The notes beneath the pieces are model-generated. The model worked only from the letters and a program-made list of their open reading frames with translations, was not told the origin of the DNA and did no database searches. A stretch of 35,401 bases of DNA, taken from positions 1 to 35,401 of the forward strand of contig SXPK01000082.1 of NCBI GenBank assembly GCA_005776365.1, written 5' to 3'. Each line of letters starts with the position of its first letter. Position 1 is the first letter of the stretch. Source of the stretch: Planctomycetia bacterium (GTDB lineage Bacteria; Planctomycetota; UBA1135; UBA2386). Below, piece after piece: positions 23,687-33,013 of the stretch. The position numbers were made by a program, and so were the translations under genes.

Positions 23687-26600
23687 ATGCTTCCGCGCCA
23701 TTTCATGAGCTCCGTATTCGACCCTCTGGAACGCCAGGAGCGCTTCCCCATCCTCCGGACCCTCAAGAGCAGGGCCCTCGTCTTCGACGGTGGCATGGGC
23801 ACGATGATTCAGCGCGCCTCGCTGAAGCTGGAGGACTTCGACGGCAAAGAAGGCTGCAACGAGATTCTCGTCCGCACGCGGCCCGATGTGATCGAGAGCA
23901 TCCACGCCGCCTACTTCGCAGCGGGCGCGGACGTCGTCGAGACCAACACCTTTGGCGGCCAGCCTTATGTGCTCGCGGAGTTCGACCTCGGCCAGGAGTC
24001 GTTTGAGCTCAACAAAATGGGTGCAGCGCTCGCGCGTCGAGTCGCGGACCGATTCAGCACGAAGGACCATCCCCGCTTCGTCTCCGGCTCGATCGGACCG
24101 GGGACGCGGCTGGCCACCCTTGGGCATATCTCCGGCGAGGAGCTGTATCAGGCCTACCGCACGTTCGCGAAGGGCCTGATCGTCGGCGGCGCCGATTGCC
24201 TCAACATCGAGACCTGCCAGGACCTATTGCAGGTGAAACTCTCGATCCTGGCAGCGCGCGACGCGATGGCCGAGGTCGGACGCGAAGTGCCGATCTTCTG
24301 CACGGTGACGATCGAAACGACGGGCACGATGCTCGTCGGCAGCGATGTCGGCGCGGCGCTCACGACCCTGGAGCACTTGCCGGTCGATGTGGTTGGCATC
24401 AACTGCGCGACTGGGCCGGATCTCATGCAGGAGTCGGTGCGTCACCTCGGCAAGCACTCGACGCGCCCGGTCATGGTGATGCCCAATGCGGGATTGCCAC
24501 GCAACGTCGGCGGCGTCGCGGTTTACGACCTGACCCCGGAAGAACTGGGCCAATACCACGCGCGCTTCGTGCGCGAGTTTGGCGTCGGCATCGTCGGTGG
24601 TTGTTGCGGCACGACGCCGGAGCACGTCGCGGCGGTCGCCAAGGCGGTCTTGGGCCTGGTCCCCGTCGAGCGGCCGCGGGATTACCTGCCGCAGGTGGCG
24701 AGCCTGTTCCATTCGGTGCCGCTGTCCCAAGACTCTGGCCCGTTGCTGATCGGCGAGCGGACCAATGCGAACGGCAGCAAAAAGTTTCGCGAGCTGATGC
24801 TGGCGCAGGACATCGAAGGCATGTTGCAGGTCGCCAAGGAGCAGACGCACGAGGGCGCGCACGTGCTCGACGTCTGCACCGCCTATGTCGGCCGCGACGA
24901 GATCGCAGACATGACGGGCCTGCTGCGACCGCTGGTTCAGAAGGTCACCGCGCCGGTCATGATCGACAGCACCCAGCTCGATGTCGTCGAGGCCGCGCTG
25001 AAGGTCACGCCCGGCCGCGCGATCATCAATTCGATCAACCTCGAAGACGGCGAAGGCCGTGCTGACGCGCTGTGCAGGCTGGCTGTCCGCTACGGCGCGA
25101 TGTTCGTCGCTCTGACGATCGACGAAGAAGGCATGGCCAAGACCGCGCAGCGGAAGCTCGAAGTCGCCAAGCGCATTCACGACATCGTCGTTCACCGTCA
25201 CGGCATGAAGCCGCAGGACCTGATCTTCGACCCGCTGACGTTCACGATCGGCTCGGGCGACGAGGCGTCGCGCGACGCGGGTAGCCAGACGCTCGAGGGC
25301 ATCAAGCTCATCAAGCAGAACATCCCGGGCGTTCGCACGATCCTCGGCTTGTCCAACATCAGCTTCGGCCTCGACCCCTATGCCCGGCAGATCCTCAATT
25401 CGGTCTACCTAGCCGAAGCGATCCGGCATGGCCTCGATTCGGCCATCGTGCACGCGAGCAAGATCGTCCCGCTCGCCAAGCTCGAGCCTGGGGACCGCGA
25501 GGTCACGCTCGATCTGATCTACGATCGGCGCCGCGAGGGCTACGACCCGCTGTTCCAGTTCATCGCTCGCTTCTCGGGCAGCAAGAAGATCGACTTCGGC
25601 AAGGGCAAGGACGAGATGTCGATGCCAGTCGAGGAGCGGCTCAAGCAGCGCATCATCGACGGCAACAAGCTCGGGATCGAAAAGCACCTCGACGAGGCAA
25701 TGCAGAAGCACAAGCCGCTCGAGATCATCAACGAGATCCTGCTCGACGGCATGAAGGTGGTCGGTGACCTCTTCGGCAGCGGCGAGATGCAGCTGCCCTT
25801 CGTGCTCCAGAGCGCCGAGGCGATGAAGGCCGCGGTTGCCTACTTGCAGAAGTTCATGGAGAAGCTCGAGGGCGATGGCAAGGGCACGATGGTGCTCGCG
25901 ACGGTGCGCGGCGACGTGCACGACATCGGCAAGAACTTGGTCGACATCGTCGTCAGCAACAACGGCTATCGCGTCGTCAATCTCGGCATCAAGGTGCCTG
26001 TCGATCAGATCATCGAGGCGGCCAAGGCGGAGAATGCCACGGCCATCGGCATGAGCGGCCTGCTCGTGAAATCGACGGTCGTGATGAAGGAGAGCCTGGA
26101 GATCATGAGTCAGCGAGGCATCGCAACGCCGGTGATCTGCGGTGGCGCTGCGCTCAATCGCGCCTACGTCGAACAAGACCTCAGCGCCGCGTATACGACG
26201 GGCCCGGTCTACTACGGCCAGGACGCCTTCTCCGGACTGCGCATCATGGACGAGTTGACCGGCCGCACGAAGGTCGCGACGGTCACCCAGTCTGTCGAGC
26301 CGCGGCAACGCGCGACGAATCGCCGTTACTTGACGCGCGCCGACAAGGAGAAGCTGCTCGAGCACGCGTTCCACGAGTATGCCGACAGTGGCGTCGAACG
26401 GGCCGAGCGCGTGCCGCCGGCGCCCTTCTGGGGCCCACAAATCGTCGGCCCCGAAGAACTCGACCTCGGCACGGTCCTACAGTACGTCAACAAGAAGGCG
26501 TTGTTCCGCCTGCAGTGGCAATACAAGCAAGGCAAGCGCACGGACGAGGAGTACGCCAAGTTCGCAGCCGCTCATGTCGAGCCGCGCTTCCGAGATTGGC

Positions 26601-27229
26601 TCAAGCGCGTGCGTGAGGAGAAGACGCTCGAACCGCGCGTCGTCTACGGCTGGTGGCCGTGCTACTCGGAGCGCAATTCCCTCGTCGTGCTGGCCCCCAA
26701 CGACCACGGCAAGGAACTGTGCAGGTTCGACTTCCCGCGCCAACCGGGCGGGCGCCGCTTGTGTCTCGCGGACTTCTTTCGTCGAAAGAACGACGGGCCG
26801 GACATCGTCGGCTTTTCGCTCGTCACGATGGGCGCGGTGGCGACGCGCGAGAGCGATCGTCTGTTCAAGGCCGATCGTTACGACGACTACCTGCACTTCC
26901 ACGGCATCGCGGTCGAAGGCGCGGAAGCGTTGGCGGAATACTGGCACAAGCGCATGCGTCAGCAACTCGGCATTGCGGCCCAGGACTCGACGGTCATCGA
27001 CGAGTTGTTCAAGCAGCGCTACCAGGGCAGTCGCTACTCGTTTGGCTACCCGGCCTGCCCAAACATCGAGGACCAGGAGAAGTTGTTGCGCCTGCTCGAT
27101 GCGTCGCGCATCGGCGTGACACTCAGCGAGGAGTTCCAGCTCGTCCCCGAGCAGAGCACTTCTGCTGTGATCTGCCACCACCCGGCCGCGAAGTACTTCA
27201 ACGTCAGCGTCACCAATCCGACGATCTGA
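23687..27229 (+). CDS. metH: Cobalamin-dependent methionine synthase MetH
   Basis: MetH transfers a methyl group from 5-methyl-tetrahydrofolate through cobalamin to homocysteine, giving methionine in the cytoplasm. All four modules are present in 1180 residues. The homocysteine domain has its zinc cysteines in VGINCATGPDLM (about residue 238) and GGCCGTTPEH (about 305). The folate domain begins LLIGERTNANGSKKF (about 353). The cobalamin cap and binding domain carries VRGDVHDIGKN with the cobalt-ligand His745. The C-terminal SAM-reactivation domain has RVVYGWWPCYSERN, DIVGFSLVTMG and RYSFGYPACPNIEDQ. The length is close to the usual 1180-1230. ATG 23687 is used; ATG 23705 is an in-frame alternative and neither has a clear ribosome-binding site. 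No B12 riboswitch signature was seen in the 145 bases upstream. Confidence 0.97.
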   Translation: MLPRHFMSSVFDPLERQERFPILRTLKSRALVFDGGMGTMIQRASLKLEDFDGKEGCNEILVRTRPDVIESIHAAYFAAGADVVETNTFGGQPYVLAEFDLGQESFELNKMGAALARRVADRFSTKDHPRFVSGSIGPGTRLATLGHISGEELYQAYRTFAKGLIVGGADCLNIETCQDLLQVKLSILAARDAMAEVGREVPIFCTVTIETTGTMLVGSDVGAALTTLEHLPVDVVGINCATGPDLMQESVRHLGKHSTRPVMVMPNAGLPRNVGGVAVYDLTPEELGQYHARFVREFGVGIVGGCCGTTPEHVAAVAKAVLGLVPVERPRDYLPQVASLFHSVPLSQDSGPLLIGERTNANGSKKFRELMLAQDIEGMLQVAKEQTHEGAHVLDVCTAYVGRDEIADMTGLLRPLVQKVTAPVMIDSTQLDVVEAALKVTPGRAIINSINLEDGEGRADALCRLAVRYGAMFVALTIDEEGMAKTAQRKLEVAKRIHDIVVHRHGMKPQDLIFDPLTFTIGSGDEASRDAGSQTLEGIKLIKQNIPGVRTILGLSNISFGLDPYARQILNSVYLAEAIRHGLDSAIVHASKIVPLAKLEPGDREVTLDLIYDRRREGYDPLFQFIARFSGSKKIDFGKGKDEMSMPVEERLKQRIIDGNKLGIEKHLDEAMQKHKPLEIINEILLDGMKVVGDLFGSGEMQLPFVLQSAEAMKAAVAYLQKFMEKLEGDGKGTMVLATVRGDVHDIGKNLVDIVVSNNGYRVVNLGIKVPVDQIIEAAKAENATAIGMSGLLVKSTVVMKESLEIMSQRGIATPVICGGAALNRAYVEQDLSAAYTTGPVYYGQDAFSGLRIMDELTGRTKVATVTQSVEPRQRATNRRYLTRADKEKLLEHAFHEYADSGVERAERVPPAPFWGPQIVGPEELDLGTVLQYVNKKALFRLQWQYKQGKRTDEEYAKFAAAHVEPRFRDWLKRVREEKTLEPRVVYGWWPCYSERNSLVVLAPNDHGKELCRFDFPRQPGGRRLCLADFFRRKNDGPDIVGFSLVTMGAVATRESDRLFKADRYDDYLHFHGIAVEGAEALAEYWHKRMRQQLGIAAQDSTVIDELFKQRYQGSRYSFGYPACPNIEDQEKLLRLLDASRIGVTLSEEFQLVPEQSTSAVICHHPAAKYFNVSVTNPTI

Positions 27230-27294
27230 GCGTGCGCCCCGAAGTGGCGAGGGACGGCACGAGACTCGTGACAATCGCGCCGTTCACAAAACAA

Positions 27295-27331
27295 AACCGC
27301 CGAGGCGCTCGCGGGGAGCGCCTCGGCGGTT
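27295..27331 (-). terminator. Strong Rho-independent terminator
   Basis: A perfect 16-base-pair stem (AACCGCCGAGGCGCTC and its complement) with loop GCGGG. On the minus strand it is followed by TTTTGTTTTG, so it ends the transcript of the secreted-protein gene that stops at 27364. It may also stop metH transcription from the other side, though the plus strand lacks a T-run. Confidence 0.92.
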
Positions 27332-27363
27332 CGTGCGACGAAAGGGTCGCCGTCAATCTTGCA

Positions 27364-29118
27364 TCAGAGACCGATCGTCCAACGGATGCCGTTCGACACG
27401 CGGAAACCGAATGCGTTTGCATTGAGGTCGTCGCTGACCGACTGCGACATCAGCGTCACGCCGGCGAAGGCCGCGGCGTTCGGGATGTTGATCAAGTAGC
27501 TCGTCGTCGGGGCCCCGAGCGTGAGGTTGAAGAACGAGAGCATTTCCGGCAGGACCACATAGGCCGTGCAGCCCGTGAGGCCCAGCGCGTCGAGCGGAAT
27601 GCCACCCGGGATCTCGTTGCTGATCAGAAGAATAGAGAACACGCCATTTGGCAGCGGCGCGATGTTGTTGGTGTCGAGAGTGAAGGCGCCGCCGAGGGTT
27701 GGGGCCGAGCCGACGGGAACCGTCAGTGTCAGAGGCAGGCGGATGGTGCCCGAAACCACGGCGCCGTTGACCGTCGACAGATCCGTGGCGCCCGGGTCAG
27801 GTGAACCGCCGCCCTTCGAATAGCCGCTCAAGAAGAAGCTCGCCCCTTGCACCAGCGTCTGCCAGCGGAAGGTGAACTGGCCAGTCCCCGACAGTGCGAT
27901 CTGGAAGGTGTTGAAGTTGGCGGTGCCGTATTCGGGCACAGCATTCCAGGTCACGACGAAATCGCCGGTGACGGCGTCGACGCCGTAGGCGACCGAGCCG
28001 CCGGCCGTGGGGTTCAGGTCATTCCAGAAACCCGAGAGCATGGGCGGGCCAGCGACGAGGTCGACCGGATCGCCGGTGCAGCAGAGCGCGCCTGGATCCG
28101 TGCCTCCGATGGTGAGGAAGCCGTTCGACGAGACGTAGATCGAGGTTTCGGGCAAGCCGTTGTACGGGAAGGGGAACGGCAGCGTGATGAGGTGGGACGT
28201 ATCGTCACCTGCGGCGATCGTCGTCGTCGCTGCGGTCGACCAGGTCGGCGAGACGCTCGTCAGCGCGATGTAGTCCGTGCCCGAGGGCAAGAACGTCAAA
28301 TCGCGGCCGTTGAGATCCACCGGGTTGGCGGCGGTAAACACCTCGTAGATCGTCGGGGAGAGCGCGCTGGGGCAACCCTGACCGACCGTGAACGTCGAAG
28401 CGACGTTCGGCGTGCACGCTACGTCTTGGATGATCCAACCCGGGCTCGTCGGCGTGAACTGCAGCTTGGTGTTGCTGTATGGCAGCAACTGGCCTGGCGT
28501 GCGCAGGATGACGTCAGCGAAGGTGTTCGACGCAACGACTTGCGGGCGCGTGGCCAGCGAGATCACGTTCGACACCGCACCGGCGCCTGGGCTGGCGCCG
28601 ATGATCGACGTGTTGTTTTGGAACGTGGACGGCGTGCCGAGTTGGCCGTAGGTGACGGTGATGTTACTTCCCGCGTCCAGCTTGATCTGCATCGTGGTCG
28701 GGATCGTCGTGCCGTAGGTGTAGACGCGGAACCACGTCAGCGTGAACTGTCCCGGCGTTGCTGTGTCCATGAACACCTGGCCGCTGCCTGGCAACATCGG
28801 GTTGTAGTCCATCCACAGCGGGCAGATGCGCGGCTGCGCGCTGGCGAGCAACTCGGCGTTGGTCGGCGAATAGTCGCCGCCGGCTGCGGTCGCGACGTTG
28901 GTCGCGCCGAGCAGCAGATAGCCGTTCGCGCAGACCGAGACGTCCGTGAAGGCCGTGCCGGCGAAGGTGAACGTGAAGCCGAGCGGAATCGGCGCAGTGA
29001 TTTCGTCGTCACCGAGAGTCAGCACCGGGCCAAAGTTCGTGTCGAAACACGGGCCCTGGGCTGCAATCGTCACAGCCAACGTGGCGGCAACGGCAGTTGA
29101 GAGGAGCTTGCGAATCAT
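27364..29118 (-). CDS. Secreted duplicated beta-sandwich protein (paralogue 1)
   Basis: A 584-residue exported protein of unknown function. The signal peptide is at residues 1-21 (MIRKLLSTAVAATLAVTIAAQ). Two related modules follow. The first, about 25-215, has LGFTFTFAGTAFTDVSVCANGYLLLG, ICPLWMDYNPMLPG and YGTTIPTTMQIKLDAG. The second, about 285-460, has LPFPFPYNGLPETSIYVSSNGFLTIG, the pair CC in ALCCTG, and GFWNDLNPTAGG. This is the NIDO-like pattern of an exposed surface domain. The C-terminal 120 residues are the domain shared with other secreted proteins here (TGCTAYVVLPEM, then FAGVTLMSQSVSDD, ending FRVSNGIRWTIGL). ATG 29118 is preceded by AAGGA. It is a tandem paralogue of the protein at 29406-31178 and has its own terminator. 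Confidence 0.85.
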   Translation of the reverse strand: MIRKLLSTAVAATLAVTIAAQGPCFDTNFGPVLTLGDDEITAPIPLGFTFTFAGTAFTDVSVCANGYLLLGATNVATAAGGDYSPTNAELLASAQPRICPLWMDYNPMLPGSGQVFMDTATPGQFTLTWFRVYTYGTTIPTTMQIKLDAGSNITVTYGQLGTPSTFQNNTSIIGASPGAGAVSNVISLATRPQVVASNTFADVILRTPGQLLPYSNTKLQFTPTSPGWIIQDVACTPNVASTFTVGQGCPSALSPTIYEVFTAANPVDLNGRDLTFLPSGTDYIALTSVSPTWSTAATTTIAAGDDTSHLITLPFPFPYNGLPETSIYVSSNGFLTIGGTDPGALCCTGDPVDLVAGPPMLSGFWNDLNPTAGGSVAYGVDAVTGDFVVTWNAVPEYGTANFNTFQIALSGTGQFTFRWQTLVQGASFFLSGYSKGGGSPDPGATDLSTVNGAVVSGTIRLPLTLTVPVGSAPTLGGAFTLDTNNIAPLPNGVFSILLISNEIPGGIPLDALGLTGCTAYVVLPEMLSFFNLTLGAPTTSYLINIPNAAAFAGVTLMSQSVSDDLNANAFGFRVSNGIRWTIGL

Positions 29119-29341
29119 GGGGGTTCCTTGAGGGATGGAGCAGGCGTGAATGCCGGATCCAAGGGAACATGCGACGTTTCGACGGGCACGGAGGTTCCCT
29201 GTGGGACTGGCAGGATGCAGCATGCCAACTCCTGGTCCGAGCGGGAGTGCCCGTGCGTCCTCGGTACCTCGATGCGTCCGACCGTCAACGACGCGGGTGC
29301 GGTCGCATCTCGCGCATCCACCCTCTTGGGCCCCGCAAAAC

Positions 29342-29384
29342 GACGCCGCCCGAGTTGCCGTGTTGTGGCAACCCGGGCGGCGTC
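29342..29384 (-). terminator. Rho-independent terminator of paralogue 2
   Basis: An eleven-base-pair arm GACGCCGCCCG/CGGGCGGCGTC, one mismatch, then GTTGCC/GGCAAC around a seven-base loop. On the minus strand TTTTG follows shortly after the stem. It lies 21 bases after the stop of the gene ending at 29406. Confidence 0.85.
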
Positions 29385-29405
29385 TTCGGCTGTCTTGGAC
29401 TCAGC

Positions 29406-31178
29406 TCAGATGCCGAAGTTCCAGCGCAGGCCGTTCGACACGCGGTAGCCGAAGACGTTTGCGTTGAGGTCGTCGCTGACCAACTGCGACATCAGGCTGA
29501 CACCGAGGATCGAGTTGTCGGCCGGGATGGGCGTGGCGAAGCTCGCGGTCGGTGCCCCAAGCGTCAGGTTGAAGAACGACGCGATCTCAGGCAACTGGAC
29601 GTAGGCCGTGCAGCCGGTGAGGCCCAGCAAGTCGAGCGGAATGCCGCCCGGGATCTCCGTGCTGATCAGCAGGATCGCGAACACGCCGTTCGGCGCTGGC
29701 GCAATCTCGCTGGCGTCAACGGTGAAGGTCGTGCCGACGCCGGGCCGCGAGCCCGCCGCCGCGGCGATCCGCAGTGGACGCTGCACCACGCTGCTGACAA
29801 TCGCACCATTGACGGCCGACAGGTCGGCCTGGCCCGGGTCTGCTGTGTTGGTGCCGCGCGAGTAGCCCGCGAGGTAGGGGCCAGAGGCGCCGCCGACCGT
29901 CTGCCAGCGCCAGGTGATGGAGCCGCTCGGGCTCAATGCGATCTGGAAGGTGTTGGCGCTGGTCGTGCCGAATTCAAACACGCCGTTCCAGGTGACGACG
30001 AAGTCACCGCTGACTGGATCGGTGTCCGCGAAAACCGCACCACCTGCCGCTGGATTCAGGTCTTCCCACCAACCGCTGACGCGGGGCGCGCCGGCAAGCA
30101 TCGCCGCGACGTTGCCCGTGCAGCAGCCGCTGCCGGGGTTGGTCGTGCCGATCGTCAAGAAGCCGTTCGACGAGACGTAGACGCTCGTCTCGAGGCCGCC
30201 GTTGTAGGGGAACGAGAAGGGCAGCGTCTGCAGGACCGCGATGTCATCGCCGAGAAGCAGGTTGTTGGTGAAGCCTGGGAACCAAACCGGATTGATGTTC
30301 GGGACCGCGATGTAGTCGGCGCCACCGGAGGGGAGCATGGTCAGGTTGAGGCCACTGAGGTCCGGAGCGGATTGCCCGGTTCCGAACATCTGATACATCG
30401 ACGGACCTGCGGGCGCCGGACAGCCGATGCCGACCAAGGTGGACGTCGCTGGCACAGGCAAGGAGTTCGGGGTGCAAGTGACATCGCTGGCGATGTAGCC
30501 TGGCGCCGTCGGGGTCCACTGCATCTTGAAGTTGCCATACGCGATCGGCACGCCATTCGTCGCCGGGATGACCTCGGCGAAGTTATCGGACGTGATCACC
30601 AGCGGGCGCGTTGCGAACGACACCGGATTGGAGACGGAAGCCACGCCAGGGCTGGCGCCGATGATGATCGAAGGGTTCAGCGTGCCGGGAACGGCCGCGG
30701 CACCGTAGGTGATCGAGACCGAGCTGGTCGCATCCAGCGTGACCTGGAAGGACACCGGAGTGGTCGTGCCGTATGCAAAAACTCCCGCGTAGCTCACCGT
30801 CGCGATGCCAGGCGCCGGCGTGTTGAAGTAAACGTGCCCGCTGCCGACAACACCTGGGTTGAAGTCGCTCCACAAAGGGCAGATGCGTGGAGCCTGCGTC
30901 AGAAGTTCTGCTTCTGTCGGCGAGTAGTCAGCAACTCCGGCAACCCCGCCGAGCCAGATGTAACCGTTCGAGCAGACGCAGATCTGCGTGTAAGCGACAC
31001 CGTTGTAGGTGAAGGGGAAGCCGAGGTTCTGCGGCGGCGAGTTCGAGTCGTCGGTTAGCGCCAGATCGGTTCCTAGCGCCAGATCGAAGCAAGGGCCTTG
31101 GGCCGAGAGGAACGCGCTCACGCCAAGCGAGAGCATCGATGCAGTGATTCTTGCAAGCATGGGAGAAGGGAGATGCAT
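29406..31178 (-). CDS. Secreted duplicated beta-sandwich protein (paralogue 2)
   Basis: A 590-residue exported protein of the same build as its neighbour. The signal peptide ends at about residue 26 (LSLGVSAFLSAQ), followed by QGPCFDLALG, which matches QGPCFDTNFG of paralogue 1. Module 1 has LGFPFTYNGVAYTQICVCSNGYIWLGG and ICPLWSDFNPGVVGSGHVYF; module 2 has LPFSFPYNGGLETSVYVSSNGFLTIG, GCCTGN and GWWEDLNPAAGGAVF. The C-terminal domain has TGCTAYVQLPEIASFFNLTLG and ends FGYRVSNGLRWNFGI. An adhesive or structural surface role is a guess; no enzyme motif is visible. The start may be ATG 31176-31178 or ATG 31158-31160; neither has a good ribosome-binding site. The 287 bases between the two paralogues hold the terminator of this gene and the promoter region of the other. 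Confidence 0.83.
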   Translation of the reverse strand: MHLPSPMLARITASMLSLGVSAFLSAQGPCFDLALGTDLALTDDSNSPPQNLGFPFTYNGVAYTQICVCSNGYIWLGGVAGVADYSPTEAELLTQAPRICPLWSDFNPGVVGSGHVYFNTPAPGIATVSYAGVFAYGTTTPVSFQVTLDATSSVSITYGAAAVPGTLNPSIIIGASPGVASVSNPVSFATRPLVITSDNFAEVIPATNGVPIAYGNFKMQWTPTAPGYIASDVTCTPNSLPVPATSTLVGIGCPAPAGPSMYQMFGTGQSAPDLSGLNLTMLPSGGADYIAVPNINPVWFPGFTNNLLLGDDIAVLQTLPFSFPYNGGLETSVYVSSNGFLTIGTTNPGSGCCTGNVAAMLAGAPRVSGWWEDLNPAAGGAVFADTDPVSGDFVVTWNGVFEFGTTSANTFQIALSPSGSITWRWQTVGGASGPYLAGYSRGTNTADPGQADLSAVNGAIVSSVVQRPLRIAAAAGSRPGVGTTFTVDASEIAPAPNGVFAILLISTEIPGGIPLDLLGLTGCTAYVQLPEIASFFNLTLGAPTASFATPIPADNSILGVSLMSQLVSDDLNANVFGYRVSNGLRWNFGI

Positions 31179-31277
31179 GTGGTGTGGAGCGCTCGAGATT
31201 CCAAACTCGGGCGCGTGGGACCCCCTGACCTTAGGTGGAGACTCGTCGCGTGGGTAGCCCCTGCCAACCAGCGGCCG

Positions 31278-32918
31278 TCAATGACGGACAGTCTTCTGCG
31301 CGTGCGGGCTAGCGGAACCGGTGACGGAGGGCCGATGGTCCAGGGAGCTTGCGGCGGTGTCTGCGGCCGCAACCGTGGCCAGCAGGACGATGACAGGGAC
31401 CCTGTGGCGGTGCAGGGTGGTTTCCGCCCGGGCGTAGAGGGGAGCGAGGGCGGCTGCCCAGAGAGCCGCGAGGGCCGGCAAGCACGTTGCTCCGAGCCGT
31501 GCGTAGCCAAAAAAGCAAACTGCCAAGAACAGCCGCGCGAGCCACCAGATGTGCAGCCCGGCCGCTGCTGGCTCACGACGCAGGCGGGTTGCTCCATACA
31601 TGGCGAGCATCAGCAGGAGCGCGCGCCACGTCGAAGCGACGATCGACTCAGGTGTCACGATGTCGACTGGCTCTCGGGTGCCGTCTCGGCCGAGAGGCGC
31701 GTTCGTGGCCAAGAATCCCGAAGCCGCTCCACGCCAGGAGATCGTGAGCTTCCGCAGGCATGACGCCAGCGCGTCGTGTGGATGATCTGCGATCCAGTGC
31801 AGCCCATTGCGATAGCCGTGGTTCACTGCGTCGAGGTGCGGTGGGTAACCGAGCGATAGGTCCTTCGGCAACACGAGGAGCAGTCCAGCAGGATACTTCG
31901 ACTCGCCGCCGAGCAGTCGCGGCCTGCGGTCGAGCGCCGCGCGCGTGAAACCACCGTCGCTCTCGGCGCAGTTGGCGAGAAAGAAGTTGAGCGGCCCATA
32001 GAGCGCGAGCAGCGGCGTGTGCAGTGGCTCGGGTCGACAGCCATAGGCTTCGTCGAGGATCTTTAGGCTGTCGCGCGTGACCCGTTCTTCGCCACGTGCG
32101 CGCACGGTGTCGCCGACGAACGCGGCCGTTGGCGCTTGCGCAAATGCAGGCATGGCGCGGACTGCTGCGAGTGCGTCTTGGTCCCAAGGCGGGGAACCAT
32201 GTGGAGGCAGCTGCGGCAATCGCAGCGCGCCGTCGATGCGGCCCTCATTGAAGTCTGCGATCGAGGATGCGACGTGCAGTTGCCATGGCAGCAACGTGGC
32301 GGCGAACACGGCAGTGGCCACGCCGAGATCGCGCGCGCGTCGTTCGCGCTTCTTCCACGCCAGCAAGCCGAGCGACATCGCGACGAAGAGCAGATGCTCG
32401 GCGCGGAACAGGCATGCAATGGCGTTGATCACGCCCCAACGTGCGGCGGCGAAGGGCGCCGCACTCGTGCGGATGCGCTCGAAGTCGCCGATGGTGAGCG
32501 TGCACAGCAGCAGGTAGGGGATCTCAACGTGCAATCCGCTGCCGAGCACGATCAGCGCGTTGCTGCATGCGCAGATCCAGGCGGCCATCAGCGCGAGGCG
32601 CGGCTCGAACGAGCGCACGAGTCCGAGGTAGAGCGCAGGTGGAACGAGCGCGCCGAGCACTGTCATGACGGCGCGTGGCAAGTAGGCGGGGCCGCGACCG
32701 TCCCAGAGCGCTTCTGCGAGCCAGCGCATTCCTGGCGGTCGGAATGGCAGCGCTGCTTCCAGGCCGGCGGTTCCATTGCAGAACATCTGCCAATAGGTGG
32801 CATCGCCTTGGTAGCTCGCAACGAAGGCGTCCGCGCGCTCGGGCGACAGCAGCCAATGCGCCGTGCGCAGAGAGAGGCTCGCGACGAACAGCAGGGCGGC
32901 GTGGCGGTATGGCTGCAA
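31278..32918 (-). CDS. GT-C-type membrane glycosyltransferase (PMT/GT39-like)
   Basis: A 546-residue integral membrane protein with about ten hydrophobic segments (for example LPRAVMTVLGALVPPALYLGLV, LMAAWICACSNALIVLGSGL, LLFVAMSLGLLAWKK, GVATAVFAATLLPWQLHVA, LLLMLAMYGATRLRR). The first loop holds SYQGDATYWQMFCNG, which has the acidic position (GDATY) where GT-C enzymes carry their catalytic Asp. Such enzymes move a sugar from a lipid-linked donor to protein or lipid on the outer face of the membrane. The substrate is unknown. The start is TTG 32916-32918, without a visible ribosome-binding site. It lies 18 bases downstream of a terminator-like hairpin and 99 bases upstream of the secreted paralogue, so glycosylation of these surface proteins is a possible link, inferred only from position. 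Confidence 0.7.
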   Translation of the reverse strand: MQPYRHAALLFVASLSLRTAHWLLSPERADAFVASYQGDATYWQMFCNGTAGLEAALPFRPPGMRWLAEALWDGRGPAYLPRAVMTVLGALVPPALYLGLVRSFEPRLALMAAWICACSNALIVLGSGLHVEIPYLLLCTLTIGDFERIRTSAAPFAAARWGVINAIACLFRAEHLLFVAMSLGLLAWKKRERRARDLGVATAVFAATLLPWQLHVASSIADFNEGRIDGALRLPQLPPHGSPPWDQDALAAVRAMPAFAQAPTAAFVGDTVRARGEERVTRDSLKILDEAYGCRPEPLHTPLLALYGPLNFFLANCAESDGGFTRAALDRRPRLLGGESKYPAGLLLVLPKDLSLGYPPHLDAVNHGYRNGLHWIADHPHDALASCLRKLTISWRGAASGFLATNAPLGRDGTREPVDIVTPESIVASTWRALLLMLAMYGATRLRREPAAAGLHIWWLARLFLAVCFFGYARLGATCLPALAALWAAALAPLYARAETTLHRHRVPVIVLLATVAAADTAASSLDHRPSVTGSASPHAQKTVRH

Positions 32919-32935
32919 GGCGGTCTGGAAACGAA

Positions 32936-32962
32936 ACGAGGCGCGGTTTTACCGCGCCTCGT
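32936..32962 (-). terminator. Rho-independent terminator after the metalloprotease gene
   Basis: A perfect twelve-base-pair stem ACGAGGCGCGGT/ACCGCGCCTCGT with loop TTT. On the minus strand the sequence after it reads TTCGTTTCCAG, moderately T-rich. It sits only 18 bases before the start of the next minus-strand gene. Confidence 0.7.
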
Positions 32963-32981
32963 CGATTGATTCTCAGGCTGT

Positions 32982-33005
32982 CGCGCGTGGATCGATCCAC
33001 GCGCG
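32982..33005. repeat. 24-base perfect palindrome
   Basis: CGCGCGTGGAT CG ATCCACGCGCG is fully self-complementary. It lies nine bases after the stop of the metalloprotease gene and just before its terminator; it could be a first termination hairpin or a protein-binding site. No T-run follows. Confidence 0.75.
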
Positions 33006-33013
33006 CGTGAGAC

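Noticed and set aside
29097-31058. A 653-codon open frame on the plus strand
   Set aside because: It is antisense to secreted paralogue 2, which has a signal peptide and a paralogue; the plus-strand translation has no motif.
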